Assembly: GCA_029780115.1 (NCBI GenBank)
Contig: JAKOZG010000027.1
Location: forward strand, 124,001 to 188,000
Direction: 5' to 3'
DNA from: Thermotogota bacterium
GTDB lineage: Bacteria > Thermotogota > Thermotogae > Petrotogales > Petrotogaceae
Length of the DNA stretch: 64,000 nt
The position numbers were made by a program, and so were the translations under genes. Under the pieces are notes generated by a model. The model saw nothing but the letters and a program-made list of their open reading frames with translations, was not told the DNA's origin and ran no database searches. Positions within the stretch are counted from its first letter, which is position 1, and every line of letters starts with the position of its first letter. Positions 1 through 8,566 of this stretch are shown in pieces.

Positions 1-22
1 TTTGAGATAGGGGGATTTTTAG

Positions 23-1012
23 TTGCATGATGTTGACGAAAAAGTGGTTGCTTCTGAAATAAAAAAGAGTAATAATATATTGTTGGTGGGTCATATTCTT
101 CCTGATGGAGATGCTGTTAGCTCCTTAGTTTCTATGTCCTTAGGGCTAGAAAAACTTGGTAAGAGAACTTTGGCTATTATTGATGATGAGATTGGAGAGT
201 ATCTTTTAGAATTTCCATTGGTTAAAGAGAAGATAAAAAGATTAGATAGCGAAATCGAGCAAATGATGTTTAATGAGTTTGATTTAATGTTAATCTTAGA
301 TGCTTCCTCCCCTGATAGAATAGGAAGAATAGAGAAGTATTTAAGCTATTTTCATGTTATCGTCATTGATCATCATATTACCAACACATACTATGGAAAT
401 ATCAATTGGGTTGATCCATCTATGGGAGCAACTGCACAGATGATTTACAAGCTATTAAGCTTTTTAAATGTTGATTATGATGAGCAATTAGCTACGATGA
501 ATTTACTTGGTATTGCAACGGATACAGGATTTTTTAAGTATGAAAATACTGGAGCTGAAACATTTAGAGTAGCTGCAAGTTTGACAGAAAAAGGAGCTAA
601 TATTAGTTATATTTCTAACAGAATTCATGGAAATACTCCCGTAGAACATATTTATTTATATAGGGACGTTATCTCAAAACTCAAATTGGCATCAAAAGGT
701 ATGATTGCTTATTCTTTAATAACACTTGGTATGCTTTCCAAATATAATATTCTTCCGAAAGATTCTCCATCCCTTGTGGAAAATCTTCGTTCGATTAAAG
801 GAGTAGAAGTAGCTATGGTCTTTCAAGAGTACGAAAAGAATTTGTACCACGTTTCTCTTAGATCGAAGGAATGGGCTGATGTGTCAAAAATTGCTTTAGA
901 ATTTGGAGGGGGAGGTCATCCGAGGGCAGCTGGATTTTCCATTAGGACAGATAATATTGATTTTGAAATACAGAAAATAGTCGAATATATAACGAATTTT
1001 TTGGAAAATTAA
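23..1012 (+). CDS. nrnA: DHH-family phosphoesterase, NrnA-like (oligoribonuclease / pAp phosphatase)
   Basis: 329 aa. The N-terminal DHH domain carries an early HILPDGDAV motif (about residues 24-32), the DASSPDRIG loop and the defining DHH triad in VIDHHITN; the C-terminal DHHA1 domain carries GGGGHPRAAGF near residue 295. Family knowledge: NrnA enzymes use Mn2+ to degrade nanoRNA and often dephosphorylate 3'-phosphoadenosine 5'-phosphate in the cytoplasm. The start is TTG at 23, placed 8 nt after GGGGGA; the ATG at 27 is in another frame. The gene begins so close to the window edge that its upstream partner cannot be seen. Length and motif order are normal. The exact substrate (nanoRNA, pAp or cyclic dinucleotide products) cannot be decided by sequence reading. 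Confidence 0.88.
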   Translation: MHDVDEKVVASEIKKSNNILLVGHILPDGDAVSSLVSMSLGLEKLGKRTLAIIDDEIGEYLLEFPLVKEKIKRLDSEIEQMMFNEFDLMLILDASSPDRIGRIEKYLSYFHVIVIDHHITNTYYGNINWVDPSMGATAQMIYKLLSFLNVDYDEQLATMNLLGIATDTGFFKYENTGAETFRVAASLTEKGANISYISNRIHGNTPVEHIYLYRDVISKLKLASKGMIAYSLITLGMLSKYNILPKDSPSLVENLRSIKGVEVAMVFQEYEKNLYHVSLRSKEWADVSKIALEFGGGGHPRAAGFSIRTDNIDFEIQKIVEYITNFLEN

Positions 1013-1095
1013 ATTGTATTTGTACTGACTTTTTTCCCATATATAATTATATAAAATTAACCTATTAACATTGAAAAAAAGGAGGAAAAAGTATC

Positions 1096-2421
1096 ATGCC
1101 CACAAAAAAAAGGGGAAAGGAAATTTTTTTGATTTTTATTTTAACAATCATTTTCGCTTTTTCTGTTTTTTCTCAGGACATTTTAGAAATTATACCTTCG
1201 GAATCAAAAGCTGTTTTTTATTTTAAAGATTTAACAAGCGTATACAACGATTTGAAATCAGTGCCAACTACTAAAAGTTTACTGCTAGAACCATTTAATG
1301 GTGAAATGCTTATATCTGCTTTAATGCAGATGTACTTTGGAGCCTTGAAGGTTGATTACCAAAATTTTATGAACCAATTGGATATGGTTGATCTTTCTGT
1401 ATTTATTCAGGAGAGTAGCGAAAAAAACTATTCTTTTGGGTTTGTTATCGGTCCAATGAAAGATATAAAGGCATTTTCTTCTGATTTGAATTTATTATTA
1501 GAACCAATAGAAAATTCTGGTTTTAATCTAAAGTTTATTCAGCAAATCTTAGATAATGCAGACTATTTGGTTATTGTACAAGATGAAAGATTATATGAAT
1601 CCTCAAAAAAAGGTGTGGAACAACTAAGTAATCTAACCCAGGGGAAAAATGGATTATATTATATAGTAAATACTGAAGATTATCAAGGTAATGGGTATTT
1701 TTATGTTCAAGATAACTTAATGATAGGCAAAAGTATGGGTAATTATAATCCTGATTATGTTGATAAGAGTTTTGTTAAAGAACCGAGTGAATACCCATTT
1801 TTTGATAATTTGTTTTTTGTCTCTGGTTTTATTCCAAGAGATTTAGATCCTTTTGCAAGTATAATAAGCAATTTTATGGATTATCAGACATTAAAGAATA
1901 TTTTTGCATTATCAAATGGAGTAGAAGTTAATGCTAATATATTATCTATTAATACCAATGAAAGTTTTTCAAAAATTTCTGATAATAACTACATTAAGTT
2001 AAAAACTGAAGCTAAAATTGACGATATAATACCCTTATTGAAAGAAAAAAATATTGAATACAAAAAAACTTCTCAAAATACTCTTGAGTTTTATATAAAA
2101 GAGGAAATAGTTAAACAAGGTAACAAGAAGACTACAGTTAAATACACATATTATGTTTGGAAAGATGAATACCTTTTTATTTCAAGAAATAACCAAAAGG
2201 ATTTACAAAAAATAATGAATAAAAAACCTAAATTATCTGAAAATTCATTGTTCAATAAATTGAGTAATAAAATAGAAACTGGAGATATAGCTTATTTATT
2301 CTTAGATATTACATCTATAATTAGACAGTATGGACCAGGTTTAAAAGATGAAAATGGCTTATTATTAAGTGTAAAAGATATTGGTGAAAGGAAACTTGAG
2401 ATTAATTTTGTCCTACAATAA
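1096..2421 (+). CDS. Exported protein of unknown function, DUF3352-like
   Basis: 441 aa. A positively charged start (KKRGKE) followed by a hydrophobic stretch of about 18 residues and a FSQ end looks like a signal peptide, so the protein is probably periplasmic or lipid-free exported. The opening of the mature part (IIPSESKAVFYFKDLTSVY, about residues 32-50) resembles the 'level of a protein that describes itself as residues at P-x-D/E-x-A-V/Y' opening common in DUF3352-type proteins; this is only a weak likeness. No catalytic motif was recognised. A strong AAAGGAGG lies 9 nt upstream of the ATG. It follows nrnA by 83 nt with a TATAAT at 1042-1047 in the gap, so it may have its own promoter. 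Its 3' end abuts the decayed islet. Confidence 0.65.
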   Translation: MPTKKRGKEIFLIFILTIIFAFSVFSQDILEIIPSESKAVFYFKDLTSVYNDLKSVPTTKSLLLEPFNGEMLISALMQMYFGALKVDYQNFMNQLDMVDLSVFIQESSEKNYSFGFVIGPMKDIKAFSSDLNLLLEPIENSGFNLKFIQQILDNADYLVIVQDERLYESSKKGVEQLSNLTQGKNGLYYIVNTEDYQGNGYFYVQDNLMIGKSMGNYNPDYVDKSFVKEPSEYPFFDNLFFVSGFIPRDLDPFASIISNFMDYQTLKNIFALSNGVEVNANILSINTNESFSKISDNNYIKLKTEAKIDDIIPLLKEKNIEYKKTSQNTLEFYIKEEIVKQGNKKTTVKYTYYVWKDEYLFISRNNQKDLQKIMNKKPKLSENSLFNKLSNKIETGDIAYLFLDITSIIRQYGPGLKDENGLLLSVKDIGERKLEINFVLQ

Positions 2422-2429
2422 ACTTTTCT

Positions 2430-2754
2430 TTTAATAGAGCGAACAGGTCTCCCTGTTTTAACCAGAAATTTGCGGACTGAGTTACTGGGGCACAATGGTA
2501 TGATCTCAGATTTTGGCAGGGCAGCACTTTTGAACCGTTAGCAGGACACATGATTCTCTTTGAGTAGGAGGTTGGCGTTGAAACCAATCACGTAAGCATT
2601 GTTGAAACGGGTTGAAAGCGAAACTGTTTATACCGTGGAGGGAAATTTTGGTAACGCAGCAGGCAAAAACACTCATTCTATTGGCAGGAGCGTTATCTAT
2701 GGCTGCGGAACCACAGGCTTAGTAAAAAAGAAACTGACAGTTTTAAGCGACTGA
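2430..2754 (+). pseudogene. Remnant of a CHAP-domain cysteine peptidase/amidase
   Basis: No open frame covers this stretch, but two frames joined together give a recognisable C-terminal CHAP domain. From about 2439 one reads ...KFAD(stop)VTGAQWYDL, then GSTFEPLAGHMILFE(stop), then TNHVSIVET; after a +1/-1 shift near 2608-2611 the reading continues VESETVYTVEGNFGNAAG and SVIYGCGTTGL, ending at a TGA at 2752. Family knowledge: HVGIVE...TVYTVEGN and IYGYG are the hallmark of CHAP peptidoglycan hydrolases common in Bacillota and their conjugative elements. Two in-frame stops (2478, 2563 region) and one frameshift make it non-functional, and the N-terminal catalytic-cysteine half is absent. Composition is more GC-rich than flanking genes, which supports transfer. 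Confidence 0.72.
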
Positions 2755-2849
2755 TGCCTAACAACTTAATATTTTGAAATTGGACTTGTTCCTTCATATG
2801 AATGCATAAATCTGTTATTAAAATTATTTTGAATAATATAAGACTTTTC

Positions 2850-3300
2850 ATCTGCTTCTATGTTCTGTCGGGCTCTTTCACAGCCATTTATTTGATATTT
2901 GAAAAGCTTCTGCATAATCACTTGTGCCTCCAAAGCCAACTGCAATCACAATCTCTGTGAGTGATATATTGGTATTTTGCAAAAGGTCAACACTTTCATT
3001 AAAGCGCTATTGAGTGAGGTATGTATTTGGTGTTTGAGCTAGATACTTTATAAACAGCTTACGGCAGTTGCTTTGTCTTACTACACCAGAAGTAGTAATA
3101 TCTGCAATAGATATTTTTGTGTGACTTTTTGAATGAATCCTATCATATTTTTTATGGAAGTCAGATCACTGCTTTGAGGCTTTCCTCTGTTATCTGCAGC
3201 GGGTACATTTTCATAGAGCAAATTCCATACTTTCAAAAAAGCTGTCAGTACCTTTATTGGTGAGGTTTTTTATCCTTGCAAGATTGTTATTATATTGCGA
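2850..3300 (-). pseudogene. Remnant of an AraC/XylS-family transcription regulator
   Basis: On the minus strand, three fragments in two frames rebuild the end of an AraC-type regulator: VWNLLYENVPAADNRGKPQS then SDLTSIKNMIGFIQK (about 3230-3130), a frameshift, then TKISIADITTSGVVRQSNCR, KLFIKYLAQTPNTYLT, a stop, then NESVDLLQNTNISLTEIVIA and VGFGGTSDYAEAF, ending with KSPTEHRS near 2860. This matches both helix-turn-helix units of the AraC DNA-binding domain, including the second-helix S-L-T-E-I-x-x-x-V-G-F pattern. In-frame stops at about 3010 and 2880 and at least one frameshift show it is dead. It lies antisense to its neighbours and resembles Bacillota regulators rather than Thermotogota ones (inference). 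Confidence 0.72.
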
Positions 3301-3373
3301 AGAAATATGGTAGACATATTATGAGTTGCGCCCTATAATTAGAAATGTTATCTGTATCAAGGGAGGAGAAAAG

Positions 3374-3757
3374 ATGAAAATAGAACATATAGCAGTCTAT
3401 GTAAAAGACTTGGAAGCATCAGCTTTATTTTTTGAAACATATTTTCAAGGTAAGAGAAACAGCAAGTACAGAAATGAAAAAACTGGTTTTTCTTCTTACT
3501 TTGTCACTTTTGATAACGGAGCAAGAATTGAATTGATGAACCTGCCTTCTGTTGCGGATAAGCCAGTAGATATTCCATTTTATGGATATGCGCACATTGC
3601 TTTTCAGGTTGGATCAAAAGAAAAAGTAGACGAATTGACAAAGCGACTTGAAGCAGATGGTTATCAGGTTATGAGTTATCCCAGAATGACCGGCGATGGT
3701 TACTATGAGAGTTGTATTGCCGATTGTGAAGGAAATTTAATTGAAATTACAGAATAG
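3374..3757 (+). CDS. VOC (glyoxalase/bleomycin-resistance fold) metalloenzyme family protein
   Basis: 127 aa, a single glyoxalase-fold domain with both beta-alpha-beta-beta-beta modules: [17 protein letters not shown] at the start, RIELMNLPS near residue 56, then [10 protein letters not shown] near residue 74 and [16 protein letters not shown] at the end. The H, E, H, E positions expected to bind a divalent metal are present (H5, E55, H76, E123, numbering approximate). The family includes lactoylglutathione lyases, dioxygenases and drug-binding proteins, so the substrate cannot be named. The start is ATG 3374, 5 nt after GGGAGGAG; a longer frame from 3326 has no ribosome site. It is the only intact gene in the 2422-4620 islet and sits between broken genes, so it may be recently acquired and still functional. 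Confidence 0.8.
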   Translation: MKIEHIAVYVKDLEASALFFETYFQGKRNSKYRNEKTGFSSYFVTFDNGARIELMNLPSVADKPVDIPFYGYAHIAFQVGSKEKVDELTKRLEADGYQVMSYPRMTGDGYYESCIADCEGNLIEITE

Positions 3758-3766
3758 GAGAGCATT

Positions 3767-3905
3767 ATGCGAGAAGAAGAAACAATTATGGCTGGTATCT
3801 TGTTCGTCCCCCCGTGATTTCGAACTAAAAGAAATTAAGCTGAAAACATATAATCTGAATATGGTTTATTTATAACGCAACATACAATGATTTAACCGTC
3901 AAGGA
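3767..3905 (+). pseudogene. 5' fragment of a sugar O-acetyltransferase (Maa-like)
   Basis: Starting at ATG 3767, six nt after an AGGAG, the sequence reads MREEETIMAGILFVPP then stops; one base later in another frame it continues RDFELKEIKLKTYNLN, and after a second shift YNATYNDLTVKEE. This is the N-terminal 'AGxLYxPxDPELxxxRxxAxxLxxxYNAT' region of maltose/galactoside O-acetyltransferases. The first break is at a run of six C bases near 3812. The fragment then runs directly into a second gene of the same family, so two tandem acetyltransferase genes once lay here, or one was rearranged. Non-functional as it stands. Confidence 0.6.
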
Positions 3906-3916
3906 GGAAATCTCAA

Positions 3917-4538
3917 ATGAGTATGAAAGACAAAATGCACACGGGCGAGCTTTATTTGCCGGGAGATAAGGAAATTATGGAGTGGCAAATGAAATGCCTT
4001 GACAGACTGTACGATTTCAACATGACACGCCCAACAGAATTTGAAAAGCGTCAGAGACTTATGAAAGAAATGTTTGCTGAAATCGGCGAAGGCTGTTATA
4101 TTGAACCGCCTTTCCACTCTAATTTTGGTGGTGCTCACTTGTCATTTGGGAAATAATATATATGCTAATTTTAATCTGACAATGGTCGACGATACCCATA
4201 TTTATGTGGGCGATTATACAATGTTCGGTCCTAATGTTACCGTAGCAACTGCGGGACATCCCATCCTGCCAGAACTTCGTGAAAAAGGGTATCAATATAA
4301 TGCACCTGTCTATATTGGTAAAAACTGTTGGATTGGAGCCGGGGTAATTATTCTACCAGGTATAACTATCGGAGATAATGTTGTAATTGGCGCAGGAAGC
4401 ATTGTAACAAAGGATTTGCCATCAAATGTAGTTGCTGTTGGAAATCCATGCAAGGTGCTTCGTGAAGTGAATGAATATGATAAAGAATATTACTTCAAAG
4501 ACAGAAAAATAAATTATTCAGCATTAACAAAGGAATAA
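3917..4538 (+). pseudogene. Sugar O-acetyltransferase (maltose/galactoside type), single-base frameshift
   Basis: The first frame, from ATG 3917 after AAGGAGGAA, encodes KMHTGELYLPGDKEIM through GCYIEPPFHSNFGGAHL and stops at 4154. The next frame continues exactly where the family sequence should go: GNNIYANFNLTMVDDTHIYV, then the left-handed beta-helix hexapeptide repeats IGKNCWIGAGVIILPGITIG and NVVIGAGSIVTKDLPSN, ending KVLREVNE and a short tail at 4538. Removing one A from GGGAAATAAT at about 4148-4152 restores one frame of about 206 codons, the normal family length. The catalytic histidine region (VATAGHP) is intact. The break could be a genuine mutation, programmed slippage or a sequencing error in an A run; everything around it is also decayed, favouring mutation. 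Confidence 0.82.
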
Positions 4539-4728
4539 TGATTTGATTGAGAAAATATTGAAAATATTGGTGTTCGAATTTCAGTATGCAGGATTTTTTT
4601 GTATTTAATGAAATTAGGATGTTCTTAAAAAGCATCTCGTCATGAGCAGTTTGAAATAAAAGACAAATTTATTCATTATCTTTTTTGAACACATCTCAAA
4701 GGATTTACGAGCTATGGCTATTGTAATT

Positions 4729-4818
4729 TGGTGCCGAGGGCGGGAGTTGAACCCGCACGAGGTTCTCCACCTCAGCGGATTTTGAGTCCGCCGCGTCTGC
4801 CTATTCCGCCACCTCGGC
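4729..4818 (-). tRNA. tRNA-Leu (anticodon CAA)
   Basis: On the minus strand: acceptor stem GCCGAGG pairs with CCTCGGC, discriminator A and an encoded CCA at 4731-4729. The anticodon loop is CTCAAAA, giving CAA (reads UUG). A variable arm of leucine-type length (GTGGAGAACCTC) and the T arm GCGGGTTCAACTCCCGC are present. A near-perfect promoter lies upstream at 4887-4859. Its 3' end faces the decayed foreign islet, a typical integration arrangement. Confidence 0.97.
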
Positions 4819-4858
4819 ATAGGATTGATTATTCATTAATTTTTGATAATACAAATTT

Positions 4859-4887
4859 ATTATACTATAATTATATTAGAATGTCAA
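4859..4887 (-). promoter_or_regulatory. Sigma-70 promoter of tRNA-Leu
   Basis: Minus strand TTGACA (4887-4882), 17-nt spacer, TATAAT (4864-4859): both hexamers perfect. It sits 41 nt upstream of the mature tRNA 5' end. Confidence 0.88.
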
Positions 4888-5017
4888 GGTAAATTGTGGT
4901 TACAACGGTATATGGACTATGCTTTGAGTTGATTCTACTTTGAAATTTAATACTGTATAAATTTTAAAAATAAAGGTATTTATATTACATAAAAATTTTT
5001 AAACAGGAGGGAATGTT

Positions 5018-6331
5018 TTGGAAAAAATAGCCCTTATAGGTTTTGGAGCATCAGCAATTGGTTTTTTAAAGGGTTTCGAAGAGTTTAAGTTAAATGACAG
5101 ATACGTATTAGATGTATATGAAAAAGGTGAAGACATTGGAAGGACAGGTTTTGGAGGATTGAAATATGACGGTAAACTTTTTATATCTAAAGGAATGGGC
5201 GGAGACTTAGAGATTCCAATAAATGTACAAAAAAAAGTTGTTGAATTTTACTTAGTAAAGTCGGGATTGGCTAAAATAGATGATAAAGGTAATTTAATAT
5301 TTTCTGAAAATATTGAAAAAGGGGCTTCTTTTGAGAATGAAGAATTATATAAGAAATTTTATCACGCTGGTTTTGAGCCAATAAGATCGTATTTTTTTCA
5401 TCTAGGAACAGATTTACTAACTGAAACAGTACAAAAAATTTATGAAGGTTATGTAAGAGTTAAGAACATTAACTTTCATTTCGGTGAAGAGATTGTAGGT
5501 GTAATTCCGAAAGGAAAAGAGATTGTGGTTGTTGGTAAAAAAGAAGAGAAAATTTATGATAAAGTTATAGTTGCAGTAGGAAGAAGAGGACATAAACTGG
5601 TAAACGATATGGTTAAAAACCATCCTGAGCTGATTTTGTCCAATGATAAAGTGGATCTAGGAGTAAGATATGAATTACCGGATCATATAGTAGAAGATTT
5701 AAACAAAGAAATGTATGAATTTAAAATACGACTAAGGTCCAAAACGGGCTATATAGTTAGAACATTTTGCAATAATCCCTCAGGAAAAGTTACCATCGAA
5801 AGATATGATGATTTTCTCACAGTTAATGGCCATGCTAACTCCAAACAGAAAACCTCTAACACCAATTTTGCAGTATTAGTTACCCATTCTTTTACTCAAC
5901 CTTTTAATGATCCCGTTGGTTACGGTTCTTACATCTCAAAACTTTCAAATATACTAGCAGGAGGTGATAAAGTAATACTTCAATGTTATGAAGATTTTAA
6001 AAATTCAAAAAGAACTAAGAAATTAGGGAGGGTAGAGCCTACATTAGATTCTAGTTATTATATTCTTGGTGACTTAAATTTGGCGTTACCTCGTAGAACC
6101 ATTGAGTCTATCATTGATTTTTTGGAAAGACTTGAAGGAGTCATTCCTGGAATTACTTACCCGGATAATCTTTTATATGGGGCAGAAGTAAAGTTTTACA
6201 CAAATAAAATAAACAACGGATTTTTTGAAAATATGAAGATTATAGGCGATTGTAGTGGCTGGACTAGATCGATTACATATGCTACAGCCCATGGATATAT
6301 GCTAGCTAAAAGTATGTCTGAAATGAACTAA
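5018..6331 (+). CDS. FAD-dependent dehydrogenase-like protein (COG2509 type)
   Basis: 437 aa. The N-terminus is a Rossmann FAD-binding motif, IALIGFGASAIGFLKGF (GxGxxxxG), followed by YEKGEDIGRTGFGG near residue 37, matching the 'uncharacterised FAD-dependent dehydrogenase' group. A second FAD-contacting segment, MKIIGDCSGWTRSITYATAHG, lies near the C-terminus (about residues 405-425), with the GD pair that usually contacts the FAD ribityl chain. The start is TTG 5018, six nt after AGGAGGG; ATG 5013 is out of frame. The group's reaction is not established to my knowledge. It stands alone between tRNA-Leu (divergent) and tRNA-Gln (same strand), so context gives no pathway. Confidence 0.78.
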   Translation: MEKIALIGFGASAIGFLKGFEEFKLNDRYVLDVYEKGEDIGRTGFGGLKYDGKLFISKGMGGDLEIPINVQKKVVEFYLVKSGLAKIDDKGNLIFSENIEKGASFENEELYKKFYHAGFEPIRSYFFHLGTDLLTETVQKIYEGYVRVKNINFHFGEEIVGVIPKGKEIVVVGKKEEKIYDKVIVAVGRRGHKLVNDMVKNHPELILSNDKVDLGVRYELPDHIVEDLNKEMYEFKIRLRSKTGYIVRTFCNNPSGKVTIERYDDFLTVNGHANSKQKTSNTNFAVLVTHSFTQPFNDPVGYGSYISKLSNILAGGDKVILQCYEDFKNSKRTKKLGRVEPTLDSSYYILGDLNLALPRRTIESIIDFLERLEGVIPGITYPDNLLYGAEVKFYTNKINNGFFENMKIIGDCSGWTRSITYATAHGYMLAKSMSEMN

Positions 6332-6338
6332 AAGTTAG

Positions 6339-6367
6339 TTGACAAAGTCCGAATCATATGTTATAAT
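6339..6367 (+). promoter_or_regulatory. Sigma-70 promoter of tRNA-Gln
   Basis: TTGACA 6339-6344, 17-nt spacer, TATAAT 6362-6367, both perfect, 22 nt before the mature tRNA start. It begins only 7 nt after the preceding stop codon. Confidence 0.9.
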
Positions 6368-6389
6368 AAAGTTCGGGACAATAAGTAAT

Positions 6390-6464
6390 TGGGACGTAGC
6401 CAAGCGGCAAGGCGACGGACTTTGACTCCGTTATTCGTAGGTTCGAATCCTACCGTCCCAGCCA
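6390..6464 (+). tRNA. tRNA-Gln (anticodon TTG)
   Basis: Acceptor stem TGGGACG pairs with CGTCCCA, discriminator G, encoded CCA at 6462-6464. Anticodon stem ACGGA/TCCGT encloses loop CTTTGAC, anticodon TTG. T arm GTAGGTTCGAATCCTAC is canonical. Confidence 0.97.
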
Positions 6465-6472
6465 ATGACATA

Positions 6473-6510
6473 AATAATCGGGGAGTTTCCTCCCCGATTA
6501 TTATTATTTT
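6473..6510. terminator. Bidirectional rho-independent terminator (tRNA-Gln / parvulin gene)
   Basis: Perfect 13-bp stem AATAATCGGGGAG (6473-6485), loop TTTC, CTCCCCGATTATT (6490-6502), followed by a T-rich tail on the plus strand. It lies between the convergent tRNA-Gln and the minus-strand gene ending at 6522, so it can serve both. Confidence 0.85.
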
Positions 6511-6521
6511 ACTTAACTTAA

Positions 6522-8450
6522 CTATTGAGTTTCTAATTCAGATTCTAATTCAGAGGCACTTTTAGTTGATTCTTCTATAGATTTTCGTGTATCTTCGATT
6601 AATTTATCTATATCAGAATAATATTCAGGATCGATCTCTTTTATTTTCTCTAAATAATACAATTTTAAATCATCTAATTCTAACATTTCAGTAAGATCTA
6701 ATCCGACCTCCAAAGCCTCTAATTTTATACTTATCTCTGCCTCTTCTGAATCTATAACTGATTGAACGTTGACAAGAATTTCATTGATTGGTTGTTGGAA
6801 AAACATAAAAAGGTATTGAGGGCCAAGATAATTTATATACTGTTTTAATTGATTCATTTGTAATTCAGAATATTTTACTTTAACTTTAAGGTCTTGTGGA
6901 TTAAGTTGATAATACAATTGCACTACAGAAGAAGAAGAAGGATATTGAGCAAATAAATCTGCCAACACTTTCGTTAATTTAGCTCTGGTCTTCTCTAATT
7001 TATTTTCTAAATCGCTTTTGAAAGTCTCCGCTTCTTCTAAATTATGTATTCCTAAGTCTTCAACTAGATCTTCCGCATTTAGGAAATCTCTAGCAGTTTC
7101 GTATTTTATTTTTTCGTCTGTAATTTCGTCACCTTCGTTTAACAATTGATTTAGTTCTTCTATTTTCTTGTTTATTTGTTCAAGACCTAAGCTAGCTATA
7201 TTTGGATCAACTTTTTGGGAAAAAGATATATAATTATTCAAAATGCTTAAATGATTATAATAACTATTTAACAAATCTGTCGTTAACAAGGTATATATAG
7301 CAAGATAATCTGAATCTACTTCCAAAGATATATCATCGCCATCAAATATAATATTTTCGAGCTCTTTAGCCAGATTTTCTTTGGATTTTTCATCTAGATC
7401 TAATGAATAAATCATGTGAACATACAGAAGCTTAGTGTCATAATAGTTTCTTCCAAAGTTCTCTTCTCTCTTATAATTGGCTAACCATTCCTGAAATTTT
7501 TCTTCTTGGAGAGTATTTTCTATTTCACTGTATACATCTTCATATAAAAATACATCCTGAGGATTTTCGAAAACCTTCTTATCTGTTACTCTTATCAAAT
7601 GAAAACCATAGCTAGTTTCTATTGGTCCTACTATTTCTCCTTTGTTTGCATTAAAAGCGGCGGCTTCAAAGGTTTCTTCTAATTCCCCATGTTTTATCCA
7701 TCCTAGATCTCCAGAACTTGTTGCATTACTTGTGTCTTGAGAATAAAGGGAGGCAGCTTCTTCAAAAGTTATCTTTCCATTTATAATATCATCTTTTACT
7801 TGGTTAGCAGTATTTTCATCTGATACAAGTATATGTTGAACTTTTATCTGTTCATAATTGTATTTAATATTATCGAAATTTTCTTCGATATACTTCAGAG
7901 CTTCTTCTCTAGATATAGAGGCAACAGCAGTTAGTACATTGTTTTCAAGTAGACTTAAAGCTAATAAACTTTTTACTGCTTCCTCGCTTCCATAATAATT
8001 TATTAAAGTATTCCAATTATTTTCATTAGACTTAAGATTATTGAGAGCGCTATTTAACGATTTGGCGTCTGGCAAAAGATTGTTTTGCTCGGCATAGTAT
8101 TGAATCAATCTTTGATCGTAAAGCATATCAACAATTTGATTTTTAAGAATGAGATAGTCGAACACAGGATCTAACTTTTGACCATAGTATAGTTGATATA
8201 ACTGAGCTTGCTGTTGAGAAAGAGAATTAACTTCATCCTTCATTATCCAGTAAGGATATTCGAGTTCTATTCCATCTTTAGTAATTACCAAAACTGAACT
8301 CTCTTTACTGAATGTGTAATCTTGATTTAGAGATTGACTTCTTTTTGATGAAAGATACGTAGCAATCGACCACCAAACAATACCTGCTAAAAAACCTGCT
8401 ATAACCAAAATGGTGATAAGCTTCTCATATTTTTTAAACCAGTTGTTCAT
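6522..8450 (-). CDS. Membrane-anchored parvulin-type peptidyl-prolyl isomerase (SurA/PrsA/PpiD-like)
   Basis: 642 aa. One hydrophobic segment near residues 13-32 (LITILVIAGFLAGIVWWSIA) with no obvious cleavage site suggests an N-terminal anchor with the bulk outside the inner membrane. A SurA-like N-terminal helical region follows, and a parvulin domain at about residues 203-295 contains QHILVSDE, SGDLGWIKHGELE and SYGFHLIRVTDK, all family signatures. The remaining 300 residues are acidic, helical and unlike anything I recognise. Family knowledge: such proteins chaperone exported proteins, including outer-membrane proteins, which would fit the toga. It is long for PrsA and close in length to PpiD. 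Monocistronic by context: the por terminator lies upstream and its own terminator downstream. Confidence 0.85.
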   Translation of the reverse strand: MNNWFKKYEKLITILVIAGFLAGIVWWSIATYLSSKRSQSLNQDYTFSKESSVLVITKDGIELEYPYWIMKDEVNSLSQQQAQLYQLYYGQKLDPVFDYLILKNQIVDMLYDQRLIQYYAEQNNLLPDAKSLNSALNNLKSNENNWNTLINYYGSEEAVKSLLALSLLENNVLTAVASISREEALKYIEENFDNIKYNYEQIKVQHILVSDENTANQVKDDIINGKITFEEAASLYSQDTSNATSSGDLGWIKHGELEETFEAAAFNANKGEIVGPIETSYGFHLIRVTDKKVFENPQDVFLYEDVYSEIENTLQEEKFQEWLANYKREENFGRNYYDTKLLYVHMIYSLDLDEKSKENLAKELENIIFDGDDISLEVDSDYLAIYTLLTTDLLNSYYNHLSILNNYISFSQKVDPNIASLGLEQINKKIEELNQLLNEGDEITDEKIKYETARDFLNAEDLVEDLGIHNLEEAETFKSDLENKLEKTRAKLTKVLADLFAQYPSSSSVVQLYYQLNPQDLKVKVKYSELQMNQLKQYINYLGPQYLFMFFQQPINEILVNVQSVIDSEEAEISIKLEALEVGLDLTEMLELDDLKLYYLEKIKEIDPEYYSDIDKLIEDTRKSIEESTKSASELESELETQ

Positions 8451-8566
8451 CTATATATTCCTCCTAATTTATAAAGAATAATTAGTAAACTTCTTTTTTT
8501 ACAATTTACTTATTTGCAATTTTATCACATTTTTCATTAAAAATTGCAGATATTCTATAATTAAGA

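Noticed and set aside
2292-2587. Minus-strand frames antisense to the CHAP remnant
   Set aside because: No ribosome site and the text is the complement of the recognisable CHAP domain.
4729-4770. Attachment-site duplication of the tRNA-Leu 3' end at the far side of the islet
   Set aside because: I compared the tRNA 3' end by eye with 2400-2460 and found no repeat; the islet boundary may have decayed or lie elsewhere.
4614-4820. Open frame of 68 codons over tRNA-Leu on the minus strand
   Set aside because: It is the tRNA-Leu gene read as protein; tRNA structure and promoter explain the sequence.
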